From assembly GCF_030929505.1 (NCBI RefSeq), contig NZ_JAVFVV010000008.1:227507-291506 (forward strand): a stretch of 64,000 bases of DNA. Direction: 5' to 3'. Every line of letters starts with the position of its first letter. Within the stretch, counting starts at the first letter, position 1. The translations under genes were made by a program, and so were the position numbers. Origin of the DNA: Mesorhizobium sp. LHD-90. GTDB lineage: Bacteria; Pseudomonadota; Alphaproteobacteria; Rhizobiales; Rhizobiaceae. Shown one piece after another: positions 43,334 through 53,113 of the stretch. The notes under the pieces were generated by a model, which worked only from the letters and a program-made list of their open reading frames with translations, ran no database searches and was not told the origin of the DNA.

Positions 43334-44263
43334 ATGGCAAACGCCGCCACCGCCGATCCGGCCGACCGCGTGCTGCTCGGCATCCTGCTGACCAGCATCG
43401 CCTATTTTCTGTTTTCGGCCCAGGACGCCGCGATCAAACTCTTGGTCGCCGGCATCTCCGTTTGGCAGGTCATGGTCTTCCGCAGCCTCGTGGTGCTGGC
43501 CGGTTGTTATGCGAGCGGCGGCGCCGCGCTTTTCCGCGACGCCAGCCGTTCACCCGTCGTCAAGCCGATGCTGTTGCGCAGCGTGCTCACGCTCGCGGCC
43601 TGGCTCTGCTACTACACGGCGGCGAAATATCTGCAGCTTGCCGAGATGACGACGATCTATTTCGCCGCGCCGGTGATCGTCACCGCGCTCTCCGTCCTCA
43701 TCCTGCGCGAGCAGGTGCCACTGCTGCGCTGGGCGGCCGTGTTCCTCGGCTTCGCCGGCGTGTTCATCGCCTGCGACCCGGCCACGCTGGGCATCACTTT
43801 TCCGATCCTGCTGGTGCTCGGCGCGGCCTTCTTCTGGGCGCTGGCGATCGTTCTGCTGCGCAAGATCGCGCTGCAGGAGCGCACCATCGTGCAGCTTCTG
43901 CTCAACAACATGTTCTTCCTGGTCGCCGCCGGGGTGCCGATGCTTTTCGTCTGGCGTACTCCCTCCGTTGGAGAGTTCCTCCTGCTGTTGACGGTCGGCG
44001 TGCTCGGCGGGGCGGCGCAACTGGCGCTGTTCGACGGCATGAAGCGGGCGGCGGCGTCGGTCATCGCGCCGTTCGAATACACCTCGCTGGTCTGGGCGTT
44101 CCTGTTCGGCTACCTGATCTGGCACGACGTACCGCGGCTGGAGGTGGTTGCCGGCGCGGTTCTCATCGTATTCGCCGGCCTGATCGTTATTTTCGGCGAG
44201 CATTTCAGCCGGCGCGGCTCCTCCAAGACAGTGCTCGAAAAAAGTTCGAAAAAATTCTCGTGA
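43334..44263 (+). CDS. DMT (EamA) family transporter
   Basis: The 309-residue protein has ten membrane segments in two EamA repeats. The first begins LLGILLTSIAYFLFSAQDAAIKLL and the second FPILLVLGAAFFWALAIVLLRKI. Substrates of this family range from amino acids to metabolites and cannot be set here. The ATG at 43334 is nine codons inside a longer GTG frame. A short Ser/Lys-rich tail ends the protein just before an sRNA candidate. Confidence 0.9.
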   Translation: MANAATADPADRVLLGILLTSIAYFLFSAQDAAIKLLVAGISVWQVMVFRSLVVLAGCYASGGAALFRDASRSPVVKPMLLRSVLTLAAWLCYYTAAKYLQLAEMTTIYFAAPVIVTALSVLILREQVPLLRWAAVFLGFAGVFIACDPATLGITFPILLVLGAAFFWALAIVLLRKIALQERTIVQLLLNNMFFLVAAGVPMLFVWRTPSVGEFLLLLTVGVLGGAAQLALFDGMKRAAASVIAPFEYTSLVWAFLFGYLIWHDVPRLEVVAGAVLIVFAGLIVIFGEHFSRRGSSKTVLEKSSKKFS

Positions 44264-44267
44264 CGAT

Positions 44268-44292
44268 GGAACCAATCGCGCAGCCATGTGTT
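44268..44292 (+). promoter_or_regulatory. EcfG/RpoE2-type promoter (GGAAC-N18-TT)
   Basis: GGAAC (44268-44272) is followed after 18 bases by TT (44291-44292, in TGTT). This is the alphaproteobacterial general-stress sigma (EcfG, called RpoE2 in Sinorhizobium and SigT in Caulobacter) promoter pattern. Initiation about seven bases later falls at 44299-44300, directly before the first hairpin of the downstream RNA candidate. Confidence 0.55.
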
Positions 44293-44298
44293 TATGCA

Positions 44299-44374
44299 CC
44301 TGACGGGCACCCCCCAATGCCCACCCCCCAAGCCCGTCACCTACTTAAAGCCAGCTTTCGAGCTGGCTTTTTCT
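44299..44374 (+). ncRNA. Candidate stress-induced sRNA with C-rich loop
   Basis: Two hairpins fill this short span. The first has an 8-bp perfect stem (TGACGGGC with GCCCGTCA) and a 23-base loop that carries the unit CACCCCCCAA twice, two C6 runs well suited to bind G-rich Shine-Dalgarno regions. The second is a 10-bp stem with a TTCG tetraloop and a T-run, an intrinsic terminator. An EcfG-type promoter lies immediately upstream. The architecture recalls GsrN, the SigT-dependent C-rich-loop sRNA of Caulobacter, but I cannot show homology. No open frame of note is present. Confidence 0.55.
44347..44374 (+). terminator. Strong intrinsic terminator
   Basis: AAAGCCAGCT, loop TTCG, AGCTGGCTTT and a T-rich tail form a textbook terminator with a stable tetraloop. 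It ends the sRNA candidate and possibly the DMT transporter transcript, about 110 bases before the acyltransferase gene. Confidence 0.9.
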
Positions 44375-44487
44375 TTACCGCGGCGGAGCGTTCGGCTAGT
44401 CCGCGCATTGACGCTAGCGCCGGATCGACTACCCTCCGGCCGGGGTTCGAGGGAGCCCACAGGGAATGACGGGTTGGAAGGCGCGGC

Positions 44488-46716
44488 ATGATCCCGACTG
44501 CCATTGTCCTTGGCGTGCTGGCCGCGGTCTATCTCGCCGCGAGCGGCGCGCAGATGTTGCGCCTCGGACTTTCGTTCCGGCAGGCCCTGCTCTACCTGCC
44601 GCTGAAGCTTGCCTATCGCATCGACGACAGCCGCGTCCGCTGGGCGCGCGGCGCCGAGGCGCCGGTCATCTATGTCGTCAGCCACCAGTCGCGGCTCGAC
44701 CCGGCGCTGATGCTGGCGCTGCTGCCGGACGACACGCTGCACATTCTCGACGAAGCATCGGCCCGGGCAACATGGATGGAGCCATGGCGCGAACTTGCCA
44801 GGACGATCGCCTTCAACGCCGAGCACGTCTTCGTCAGCCGCCGGCTGGTGCGCGTGCTGAAACGCAAGGGACGCATAGCGGTCTACTTGCCTGAAAACGT
44901 CGAGCCGGACACGCGCGCCTTCCGACTCTATCGCGCGGTCTCGCGCATCGCGCTGCAGGGCGACGCGCGCATCGTGCCGATCTTCATCGACGGCGCCCGC
45001 CACAGCCGTTTCTCGCTGGCCGGCCAGGGCAATGCCGGCCGCCGCCTGCTGCCGAGGCTGCGCATCGGTGCGCTGGAACCGCTGACCATCAATGAGCTGG
45101 TCGCCCGCGCTGGCGCCGCCACGACGACCGCTTCGAATGCGCTGTTCGACCGGATCGCCGAAGCACGCGGCCTAACAACCCTGTCGCGGCGCAGCCTGTT
45201 CCAGGCGGTTCGCTCCGCCGCGCGGCGCTTCGGCCCCGACCGGACGATCGTCGAGGATGCGATCACCGGCGCGCTGACCTACCGGCAGTTGCTGATGGCG
45301 GCGCGCATCTTCGCCGGCCGTTTCGCGCGGATCACCGCTCCCGGAGAAGCGGTCGGCGTGCTGCTCCCCAATTCCAACGGCATCACCATCTCGCTGCTCG
45401 GTCTCCTGTCGGCGGGACGCGCCGCCGCCATGATCAACTACACCGCCGGCCCGGCCAACGTCACGTCGGCGACGCGCACCGCGCTCATCCGCACGATCGT
45501 GTCGTCGCGCGCCTTCATCGAAAAGGCCGGGCTGGAGGACATCGTCGAAGCAGTGCGGGCCGGGGGCGCGAAAATCGTCTGGATCGAAGATATCCGCGAC
45601 GGCATCGGCAGTTTCGACCGGCTGGTCGCCGCGCTCTGCTGGCAAAGCCCGGTCGGCGGCCAGGATCCCTCCACCCCGGCGCTGATCATGTTCACTTCCG
45701 GCTCCGAGGGCGCGCCGAAGGCGGTGGTGTTGTCCAATGCCAATCTGGTCGCCAACGCCATGCAGGTCGAGGCGCGGCTGGCGATCGGCCCGGACGATTT
45801 CCTGTTGAACGTGCTGCCGGTGTTCCATTGCTTCGGGCTGCTCGGCGGGTTACTCCTGCCGCTGCTCACCGGCGTTCGCACGCTGCTCTACCCCTCGCCG
45901 CTGCACTACAAGCAGATCCCGCAGGTAGCAGCAAAACGGCGGCCGACCGTCCTGTTCAGCACCGACACGTTCCTCGCCGCCTACGCAAAGGCAGCCGACG
46001 ACGACGATTTTTCCAGCCTGCGGTTCGCCGTAGCCGGGGCCGAACCGTTACGCGCCGAGACGCGGCGGGTCTGGAAGGAGCGCTTCGGCACTCAGGTTCT
46101 GGAAGGTTTCGGCCTGACCGAGGCAGCGCCGGTGGTGGCGGTCAGCACCGCCACACACAATCGCGAGGGCTCGGTCGGCCGCCTGCTGCCCGGCGTGCGG
46201 GTGCGGCTGGAACCGGTGGACGGTATTTCCGATGGCGGGCGCCTGTGGATCAGAGGCCCGAACGTGATGATGGGCTACATGTCCGCCGACCGGCCCGGCG
46301 TGCTTCAGGAGCCGCCGGACGGTTGGCACGACACCGGAGACATCGTCTCCTTCGACCGCGAGGGCTTCGTCTTCATCCGCGGCCGCGCCAAGCGTTTTGC
46401 AAAGATTGCCGGCGAGATGGTTTCACTCGGCGCGATCGAAGTTCTGGCGCAATCGCTTTGGCCGGAAAGCCGGCATGCGGTGGTTGCGGTGCCGGACAAG
46501 AAGCGCGGCGAACGGATCGTGCTGATCACCACCGCCGGCGAAGCCGAAGCCACCGCTTTGCGGCAGCGCGGCAAGGAGACCGGCGTGGCCGAACTGGCGT
46601 TGCCGCAGGACATCGTCATGGTCGACGACATCCCGATGCTGGGCACCGGCAAGATCGACTACCCCGCGACCAGAAGGTTAGCGCTCGACCGGCTCGGGCT
46701 TGCGGCTGCCGCCTGA
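44488..46716 (+). CDS. Aas-like acyltransferase / acyl-ACP synthetase fusion
   Basis: The 742-residue protein combines a PlsC-type acyltransferase domain (about 50-210; HxxxxD motif in SHQSRLD, PEN in place of the more usual EGTR/PEG) with an AMP-binding acyl-ligase domain (about 235-735; FTSGSEGAPKAVVLSN, HDTGD, a C-terminal Lys in GKIDYPATR). This is the arrangement of Aas, which re-acylates lysophospholipids using acyl-ACP. Only about one N-terminal membrane segment is seen, and the MFS transporter LplT is absent. It lies beside pssA and psd, so phospholipid repair is a fair inference. Confidence 0.87.
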   Translation: MIPTAIVLGVLAAVYLAASGAQMLRLGLSFRQALLYLPLKLAYRIDDSRVRWARGAEAPVIYVVSHQSRLDPALMLALLPDDTLHILDEASARATWMEPWRELARTIAFNAEHVFVSRRLVRVLKRKGRIAVYLPENVEPDTRAFRLYRAVSRIALQGDARIVPIFIDGARHSRFSLAGQGNAGRRLLPRLRIGALEPLTINELVARAGAATTTASNALFDRIAEARGLTTLSRRSLFQAVRSAARRFGPDRTIVEDAITGALTYRQLLMAARIFAGRFARITAPGEAVGVLLPNSNGITISLLGLLSAGRAAAMINYTAGPANVTSATRTALIRTIVSSRAFIEKAGLEDIVEAVRAGGAKIVWIEDIRDGIGSFDRLVAALCWQSPVGGQDPSTPALIMFTSGSEGAPKAVVLSNANLVANAMQVEARLAIGPDDFLLNVLPVFHCFGLLGGLLLPLLTGVRTLLYPSPLHYKQIPQVAAKRRPTVLFSTDTFLAAYAKAADDDDFSSLRFAVAGAEPLRAETRRVWKERFGTQVLEGFGLTEAAPVVAVSTATHNREGSVGRLLPGVRVRLEPVDGISDGGRLWIRGPNVMMGYMSADRPGVLQEPPDGWHDTGDIVSFDREGFVFIRGRAKRFAKIAGEMVSLGAIEVLAQSLWPESRHAVVAVPDKKRGERIVLITTAGEAEATALRQRGKETGVAELALPQDIVMVDDIPMLGTGKIDYPATRRLALDRLGLAAAA

Positions 46717-46814
46717 GACCCCACGCCGCTGCAGAGTTGATTCAAAGCAACGCTGCAAATCCTTGATTTCGCCCGCGGAAACGCTCCCACGTAAGAGTCC
46801 GCTCGGCTCTGTTC

Positions 46815-47636
46815 TCAGCCGGCGTTCTCGACCGGCGGTCTCTCATCCTTGGCCGTCTCGGCCACGGAGCGGCGGGAATAGGCGCGCGCGCTGAGCGGCA
46901 GGAAGACGAGATAGGCGATGACACCCACCGTCAGCGTCTCCCATGGGTAGATGAAAAGCAGCAGGGCACAGAAAACGACGCCCAGGATCATCGGCATGAC
47001 CGAATCGCCGGGGACCCGCAAGCGTTTTCCCGACCAGACCGGCAGGCGGCTGACCAGCAGGAAGGCCACCAGGACCGTGAAGCCCGATGCGATAAAGGCA
47101 GCCGTGCGGCTGGGCTCGACGGCGCCGATGAACAGCAGGTACACGGGTAGCAGCACGACCACCGCGCCGGCCGGCGCCGGCACGCCGACGAAATATTCGC
47201 CCTGCCAGGCCGGACGGGTCTTGTCCTCGTCGAGCACGTTGAAACGCGCCAGTCTCAGCCCGCACGCGATGGCGAACAGCAGCGCCGCGATCCAGCCGGG
47301 AGAGCCGGCGCGATCAAGGAGATATGCATAGAGAACGAGCGCCGGCGCCACGCCGAAATTGACGATGTCGGCCAGCGAATCCATCTGTGCGCCGAATTTC
47401 GACGTCGCCTTGAGCATACGGGCGAGGCGACCGTCTATGCCGTCCAGGAAGGCGGCGATCAGCACCATCATCACCGCCGTCTCGAAGCGGTTCTCGAAGG
47501 CGAGCCTGATGCCGGAGAGGCCGGCACAGATCGCCAGCACGGTAATCAGGTTCGGAAGCACCAGCCGCAGCGGAATCTCGCGGATGCGCGGGCCGCCATG
47601 GCCGTGCGGTTCGAAACGCTGGAACGGACCGGCCAC
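46815..47636 (-). CDS. pssA: CDP-diacylglycerol-serine O-phosphatidyltransferase
   Basis: PssA makes phosphatidylserine. The 273-residue membrane protein has the CDP-alcohol phosphatidyltransferase motif DGIDGRLARMLKATSKFGAQMDSLAD (key D, G, R, G, D, D residues in place) and about eight membrane segments. Its start is GTG four bases after the psd TGA, so translation is coupled to psd. psd then decarboxylates the product. The N-terminus is His/Gly-rich and may be soluble. Confidence 0.94.
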   Translation of the reverse strand: MAGPFQRFEPHGHGGPRIREIPLRLVLPNLITVLAICAGLSGIRLAFENRFETAVMMVLIAAFLDGIDGRLARMLKATSKFGAQMDSLADIVNFGVAPALVLYAYLLDRAGSPGWIAALLFAIACGLRLARFNVLDEDKTRPAWQGEYFVGVPAPAGAVVVLLPVYLLFIGAVEPSRTAAFIASGFTVLVAFLLVSRLPVWSGKRLRVPGDSVMPMILGVVFCALLLFIYPWETLTVGVIAYLVFLPLSARAYSRRSVAETAKDERPPVENAG

Positions 47637-47639
47637 CGG

Positions 47640-48338
47640 TCAGGAAACCCGGACCAGCGGCGTGGCGGGACTGCCGCCGAATTCGGCTATGACCGTCTCG
47701 CCGCCGACCGCCGTCTGGCCGACGGAGACTCGTGGCGTCGCCTCCGGCGGCAGGAAAACGTCGACGCGCGAGCCGAAGCGGATCAGCCCGAAACGTTCGC
47801 CGATGCCGATGTTTCCGCCCTGCTCGGCCCAGCAGACGATGCGCCGCGCCACCAGGCCGGCGATCTGCACGGCCGCCACCGTGCCGTTCGGACTGTCGAT
47901 GACAAGACCGTTGCGTTCGTTCTCGCTGCTGGCCTTGTCCAGTTCGGCGTTCAGGAATTTGCCGGGACGGTGCTCGATCTTCGTGATCCGGCCGCGGACG
48001 GGGGAGCGGTTCACGTGGCAGGAAAAAACGTTCATGAACACGGAGATGCGAGTCATCTCGGCGCCGCCGAGGCCGAGTTCGCGCGGCGGCACGGCCGGGC
48101 CGACAGCCGAGACGATGCCATCGGCGGGGCTGATGACCAGCCGGTCGTCGGCCGGCGTGACACGCTGCGGATCCCGGAAAAAGTAGGCGCACCAGGCGGT
48201 CAGGATCAGGCCGATCCAGAACAGCGTGGTCGAGAACAGGCCCAGCACCAAAGTCACCACAGCGAAGCCGGCGATGAATGGCCAGCCCAGGCGATGGATC
48301 GGTACGAAGGCGTTCTTGATGGTATCGACGAGGGACAT
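47640..48338 (-). CDS. psd: Phosphatidylserine decarboxylase proenzyme
   Basis: Psd converts phosphatidylserine to phosphatidylethanolamine. The 232-residue protein is a short alphaproteobacterial type. The autocleavage site that forms the pyruvoyl group is GS in [12 protein letters not shown] (about residue 190). An N-terminal membrane segment pair (about 22-55) anchors it. The start [11 protein letters not shown] was chosen over an ATG eight codons upstream. It precedes pssA, and the two together complete PE synthesis. Confidence 0.94.
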   Translation of the reverse strand: MSLVDTIKNAFVPIHRLGWPFIAGFAVVTLVLGLFSTTLFWIGLILTAWCAYFFRDPQRVTPADDRLVISPADGIVSAVGPAVPPRELGLGGAEMTRISVFMNVFSCHVNRSPVRGRITKIEHRPGKFLNAELDKASSENERNGLVIDSPNGTVAAVQIAGLVARRIVCWAEQGGNIGIGERFGLIRFGSRVDVFLPPEATPRVSVGQTAVGGETVIAEFGGSPATPLVRVS

Positions 48339-48630
48339 CGGTTCCCGACAGTTTGCTGACAACCGCGTCTATTTAGGCGATGACGCCGCGAGTGGCAACG
48401 CAGCCGCGATTTCGTCCAAGGCTCTCTGCGGCCTTGAGCGGGCGTTGCGCGGGCCATCCGCCCCGCGGCCCTGGGCCTGCCTGCACATTGGGCCACAGGA
48501 CCCTCCGTAAGCGAATCGGTCCAACCAAGCCGGGGGAATGTTGCTCGCCTTAACTTGACTGTAGCACTCCAGATAATTAGGACCCTTTCCATCCGGGAAG
48601 CCAGCCCCTCGGCCAGCCACTGGAGGTTGC
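48339..48630. other. Divergent region psd / TonB receptor
   Basis: This 292-bp gap holds the promoters of psd and the siderophore operon. I looked for Fur, Irr (ICE) and RirA (iron-responsive operator) palindromes and saw none that I trust. A TTGACT with a poor -10 lies about 75 bases before the receptor gene. Confidence 0.4.
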
Positions 48631-50745
48631 ATGAAGCCAAGGGGCAAAAAATTGATTGGTTCTTCCGGCACGCGCGCCCGCCGCGCAGGTTTGTTCGCCG
48701 CATTGTCGCTGCCGCTCGGCATGGCGGCCGCCCATGCCCAGGAGACGGTGCTCAGGCAGATCACCGTAGAGGCCGAAAGCGACGACACGCTGGTGCAGGA
48801 CGGCTATGTCGCCAAGCAGGACCGGCTTGGCACCAAGGTGGACACGCCGATCGTCGAGATCCCGCAGGCGATCTCGACCGTCACCCAGGACCAGATCGAA
48901 GACCAGAAGCCGAGGACGCTCAACGAGTCACTGGGTTACACAGCGGGCGCCAACCCGAACAGCTTCGGCTTCGACACACGCTACGACGCCTTCTTCCTGC
49001 GTGGCTTCCCGGCCTACTACAACGGCATGTTCCGCGACGGGCTGCGCCAGTACAACGGTCCTTCCGCCTGGTTCAAGACGGAGCCCTACGGTATCGAGGG
49101 CGTCACCATCCTGAAAGGTCCCGCCTCCTCGCTCTACGGCATCAGCGGTCCCGGCGGTCTCGTCAACGTGGTGACCAAACGCCCGAAGGACGAGCAGTTC
49201 CGCGAGGTGGAAATCCTGGGCGGCACCTATGACCGCGCCCAGGTCGGCTTCGACTTTTCCGGCCCGGCCAACGACAGCGGCTCGATCCTTTACCGCATGA
49301 CCGGCCTCGGCCGGCTGAGCAACACCGAATTGCCCGGTTATCCCGACGACAAGGCCTATTTTGCGCCCGCAGTCACCTTCCAGCCCGACGAGGACACAAG
49401 ACTCACCATTTTGGGCGAACTTTCCCATTCGGTGACGGGCGGCACGGCGGCCTTCTACAATCCGGCCTACGGAATGGTTTCCGACATCTACGAGGGCGAC
49501 CCGAACTACAACGACTTCACCCAGACGCAGGGGCGCATCGGCTACGAATTCGAGCACCGGGTCAACGACTGGCTGATGCTGCGCCAGAACCTGCGCTTCA
49601 ACGCCGTCGACGCCGACATCGAATATAGCGGCCACTATCCGAGCGGCGCCGACCTTGCGCGCTATTGGGGCCACTACACCGAGGACATGAAAAACTTCGT
49701 CGTCGACAACATGGCGCAGTTCGAGTTCGACACCGGCGACGCCAGCCATACGGCGGTGGCCGGCGTCGACTACGCCTGGGCCGACTACGACGCCCACAGC
49801 GGCATCGGCTACGTCTCGGCCGAGGACACGGCTGACACGCCCGCGCCTTACGCCGGCGGGCAGCGCATGAACAATGTCGGCATCTACCTGCACGACCAGG
49901 TGGAGTGGAGCGATTTCACGCTGTTCGCCAGCGGCCGCTATGACTGGGTCGACACCAAGTCGATCGCAGCCGACGAAACCGAGAGCACACAGAAGGACGA
50001 TGCCTTCTCCTACCGGCTCGGCCTGTCCTACCGGACCGAATGGGGCATCGTGCCCTACGTCAATTACTCCACCTCGTTCTCGCCGAATATAGGCCTCGTC
50101 TATGACGACGTGACCAGCGACGTTGGACGGGCGGCGCGACCAACCGTCGGCACGCAGAAGGAGATCGGCGTCAAATACGAGGTGCCGGACTACAACGCGA
50201 TAATCACCGCCTCCCTGTTCGACATCGACCAGGAAGACGGCGTGGTGTTCGACGCCTCCACCGGCATCAACAAGCAGCGCCAGCTCGACCTGAACTCGCG
50301 GGGCTTCGAGATCGAGGCCAACGCCTCGCTCGACAACGGCTTCAGCGTCATCGCCTCCTATACGCATCTGCGCATGAAGATCGAAAGCGGCGCGGAGGGA
50401 ACCGACGGCAACGAACTGTCGGCCACGCCCAACGACATCTTTTCGCTGTGGGGCCATTACCTGTTCCAGGACGGGTCGCTGGCCGGGCTCGGGCTCGGCG
50501 CCGGCATTCGTTATGTCGGCAGCAGCTACGGCGACGACCAGAACACGTTCGAGAACGAGGCCCGCACCTTCGTCGACGCCGCGCTGTCCTACGATTTCGG
50601 CGCCAAGAACCCGGCCTGGGACGGCGTGATGCTGCAGGTCAACGCGAAAAACCTGTTCAACGAGCAGAAACCGATCTGCTCGGCCGGCTATTGCTACAAG
50701 GACGAGGGCCGCTCGGTGTTCGGCAGCCTGCGCTACCGGTTCTGA
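48631..50745 (+). CDS. TonB-dependent siderophore receptor
   Basis: The 704-residue outer-membrane receptor has a signal peptide (to about residue 37, ending AHAQ), a plug domain (about 50-190) with [19 protein letters not shown] and [11 protein letters not shown], and a 22-strand barrel ending in YRF, a proper terminal aromatic. The plug pattern is that of FoxA/FhuA/ferrichrome-type siderophore receptors (TIGR01783-like). The ligand cannot be told from sequence. The stop overlaps the next start by one base, indicating one operon with the MFS importer and reductase. Confidence 0.93.
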   Translation: MKPRGKKLIGSSGTRARRAGLFAALSLPLGMAAAHAQETVLRQITVEAESDDTLVQDGYVAKQDRLGTKVDTPIVEIPQAISTVTQDQIEDQKPRTLNESLGYTAGANPNSFGFDTRYDAFFLRGFPAYYNGMFRDGLRQYNGPSAWFKTEPYGIEGVTILKGPASSLYGISGPGGLVNVVTKRPKDEQFREVEILGGTYDRAQVGFDFSGPANDSGSILYRMTGLGRLSNTELPGYPDDKAYFAPAVTFQPDEDTRLTILGELSHSVTGGTAAFYNPAYGMVSDIYEGDPNYNDFTQTQGRIGYEFEHRVNDWLMLRQNLRFNAVDADIEYSGHYPSGADLARYWGHYTEDMKNFVVDNMAQFEFDTGDASHTAVAGVDYAWADYDAHSGIGYVSAEDTADTPAPYAGGQRMNNVGIYLHDQVEWSDFTLFASGRYDWVDTKSIAADETESTQKDDAFSYRLGLSYRTEWGIVPYVNYSTSFSPNIGLVYDDVTSDVGRAARPTVGTQKEIGVKYEVPDYNAIITASLFDIDQEDGVVFDASTGINKQRQLDLNSRGFEIEANASLDNGFSVIASYTHLRMKIESGAEGTDGNELSATPNDIFSLWGHYLFQDGSLAGLGLGAGIRYVGSSYGDDQNTFENEARTFVDAALSYDFGAKNPAWDGVMLQVNAKNLFNEQKPICSAGYCYKDEGRSVFGSLRYRF

Positions 50746-52007
50746 TGGGCGCGTCGAAAAACGACGCGGGCTCCGCTGCCGGCGTGGTGTTAGCCATCGG
50801 CGGGCTTTATGTGGCGCAGAGCGTGATCGGCGGCATAACCTGGACGGGCCTGCCCGCTGTCATGCGCGACGACGGCCTGCCGCTGGACAGCGTCGGGCTG
50901 CTGTCGCTGATCGCCCTGCCCTGGGCGTTGAAATTCCTGTGGTCGCCTCAGGTCGAGCGGTTTCGCCTGCCGCGCAGCGGGCGTAACCGATCGGGTGTTG
51001 TCGTGCTCGTCGGTGGCCTGATCAGCATTCTCGGCCTGGCGCTTGCCGGCATTCTCGGCCCAGGGAACCTGTTTCCGGTGCTCGCTTGCCTGACGGTGGT
51101 AGCCTTCGCGGCGTCGACGGTGGACATTGCCTGCGACGGTTATGCGGTCGAGGCACTGGCGAAAAGATTCCACGGCTGGGGCAACGCCGCCCAGGTCGGC
51201 GGCGCCTATCTCGGCTCGGCCATCGGCGGCGGCCTGTTTCTGGTGCTCGTGGCCGCCATGGGCTGGCAGGTGGCGGTCTGGGCGATGGTGGCGCTGCTGG
51301 TGCTGCTCGGCGTTCCGTTCCTGTGGCATGCCCGCTCGCACGCGGCAATCGAGACGCGGTCGCACACGCCTTCGCTGGCGTCAGCGCTAAGGCGCAAGGA
51401 CGTGCGCAGGGGATTGCTCGCCGCCGCGATCTACGTCGTCGCGCAGAAGGGCAGCATGATGATGCTGGGTCCCTTCCTGATCGACGCCGGCTTCGATCTC
51501 GCCACGGTTGGCCTGCTCAACGGCGTGGGAAGCCTGCTGGTCGGTTTCGCCGCTGCGCTTGCCGGCGGCGCGCTGGTGCAGGCGTGGGGTGCACGGGCCG
51601 TGCTGGTGGTCGCGCTGGCCCTCCAGGCCGCAGCGCTGCTGTTTTTCGCCGCCTACGGCCTGTTTCCGGGCATGCCTAAGCCGCTGCTGATGGCGGTGGC
51701 CAGCTCGTCGGGCGTGATGGCGCTGGGTTTCGTCGCGCTCTACGCCCAGTTCATGGGCTGGTCCGACCCGCGCCAGGGCGGCGTAGACTTCACCCTGTTC
51801 CAGTCGATGGACGCGCTGGTCAGCCTGGCCTGCGGCGTGCTCGCCGGCTATGCGGCCGAGCACTTCGGCTACACGGCCTTTTACGTCGGCGCGGGCGCCG
51901 TTGCGCTCGCCGCCATCCCGGCGATCGCGCTGGTCGCCGACGGCAAACCGTCCGGCGGTGCCACCGCCGGGCCGGGCGCAAAACCTTCCGGAGTATTCGA
52001 GCGATGA
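50745..52007 (+). CDS. MFS siderophore importer (RhtX/FptX-like)
   Basis: The 420-residue protein has about twelve membrane segments and the AmpG/RhtX-like beginning [26 protein letters not shown]. RhtX of Sinorhizobium and FptX of Pseudomonas move intact ferric siderophores across the inner membrane without an ABC transporter. Location between a siderophore receptor and a siderophore-interacting protein supports that role. Start overlaps the receptor stop (TGATG); end overlaps the next start (ATGA). Confidence 0.85.
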   Translation: MGASKNDAGSAAGVVLAIGGLYVAQSVIGGITWTGLPAVMRDDGLPLDSVGLLSLIALPWALKFLWSPQVERFRLPRSGRNRSGVVVLVGGLISILGLALAGILGPGNLFPVLACLTVVAFAASTVDIACDGYAVEALAKRFHGWGNAAQVGGAYLGSAIGGGLFLVLVAAMGWQVAVWAMVALLVLLGVPFLWHARSHAAIETRSHTPSLASALRRKDVRRGLLAAAIYVVAQKGSMMMLGPFLIDAGFDLATVGLLNGVGSLLVGFAAALAGGALVQAWGARAVLVVALALQAAALLFFAAYGLFPGMPKPLLMAVASSSGVMALGFVALYAQFMGWSDPRQGGVDFTLFQSMDALVSLACGVLAGYAAEHFGYTAFYVGAGAVALAAIPAIALVADGKPSGGATAGPGAKPSGVFER

Positions 52008-53086
52008 ACGTAATGTTACCGCTGAAGGCCGAAACGCTGGTCCGTGTGCGCTCCCCCGAGACGGTGATGGCGCATCTGCACGAGCATTTTGGCGAGCATG
52101 GCCTGGTCTCCGGCGAGCACGGCGGCTGGTCGGTCGAATTCGAGATCGGCAAGGCGTCGGTCGCGCTCCGCGACGGCAGCCTTGCGTTCCGGGTCGAGGC
52201 CGGCGACGACACCTCGCTGTCGTTCCTGCAATGGAGCGTCGCCGAGCACGTCAACGAATTCGCGCCGGGCGAGGAGCCGGACATCGTCTGGCGGGGCGGC
52301 ACGGCGCCCGGAGCGGCGCTGCCCTACTTCCGCGAGATGAAAGTCGTGCGCGCGGTCGACGTGACGCCGGCGATGCGCCGCCTGACGCTTGCGGGCGAAA
52401 ATCTCGGCCGCTTCGCCCACGACGGCCTGCATGTGCGGCTGCTGTTTTCCCCGCGTCCCGGCGTGACCCCGGTGTGGCCGGTGATGGCGGCAGACGGCCG
52501 GCAGGCCTGGCCCGAGGGCGAGCGGCCGGTTGCGCGAGTCTACACCATCCGCAGGATCGACGTGGAGGCGGGCGAGATCGACATCGACTTCGTGCTGCAT
52601 GACGGCGACGAGATGCCGGGCGCGCAGTTCGGCAGGGACGCTCGCGCCGGCGCCGTGGTCGGCATGACAGGTCCCGGCGGCGGCACGCTGCCGCCGGCGT
52701 CGCGTTATGTTATTGCCGGGGACGAGACTGCCCTGCCCGCCATCTCCCGCATGCTGGAGGAATTTCCGGCCGATGCACGCGCCACCGTGCTGGTCGAGAT
52801 CGCGAATGATTCCGAGCGGCAGGAGTTTGCGGTCAAGCCGGGCATCGACCTGCACTGGCTGTCGCGCGAAAACCGGCCGGCCGGTTCGACGACGCTGCTG
52901 ATAGACGCACTGCGGGCGCTGAATGCCTCGCACTGGCCGGACGAACTTTATGTCTGGGCCGGCTGCGAGCACACCGCCGCCCGCGCCATCCGCGGTTTCC
53001 TCAAAGCCGAGCGCGGCCTGCCGAAGAAGCGATTTCTTGTCGCCGCCTACTGGCGGCGCGGCCAAGCAGGCGAGGTGGAGGAGTAG
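52004..53086 (+). CDS. Siderophore-interacting protein (ferric reductase), with DUF2218 domain
   Basis: The 360-residue protein joins an N-terminal DUF2218 domain (about 8-95) to a siderophore-interacting flavoprotein domain (about 105-350). FAD-binding residues are in RVYTIRRID and the NAD-binding-like region in [14 protein letters not shown]. Such proteins reduce and release iron from imported siderophores in the cytosol. It ends the three-gene siderophore operon; no siderophore biosynthesis gene is present, so it probably uses exogenous siderophores. Confidence 0.92.
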   Translation: MNVMLPLKAETLVRVRSPETVMAHLHEHFGEHGLVSGEHGGWSVEFEIGKASVALRDGSLAFRVEAGDDTSLSFLQWSVAEHVNEFAPGEEPDIVWRGGTAPGAALPYFREMKVVRAVDVTPAMRRLTLAGENLGRFAHDGLHVRLLFSPRPGVTPVWPVMAADGRQAWPEGERPVARVYTIRRIDVEAGEIDIDFVLHDGDEMPGAQFGRDARAGAVVGMTGPGGGTLPPASRYVIAGDETALPAISRMLEEFPADARATVLVEIANDSERQEFAVKPGIDLHWLSRENRPAGSTTLLIDALRALNASHWPDELYVWAGCEHTAARAIRGFLKAERGLPKKRFLVAAYWRRGQAGEVEE

Positions 53087-53113
53087 TGGTGGAGCGCTCC
53101 AGATGCGGGCGCC

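Noticed and set aside
48339..48630. Possible cobalamin riboswitch or iron-responsive operator before the TonB receptor
   Set aside because: I could not find a B12 box or any convincing Fur, Irr or RirA palindrome.
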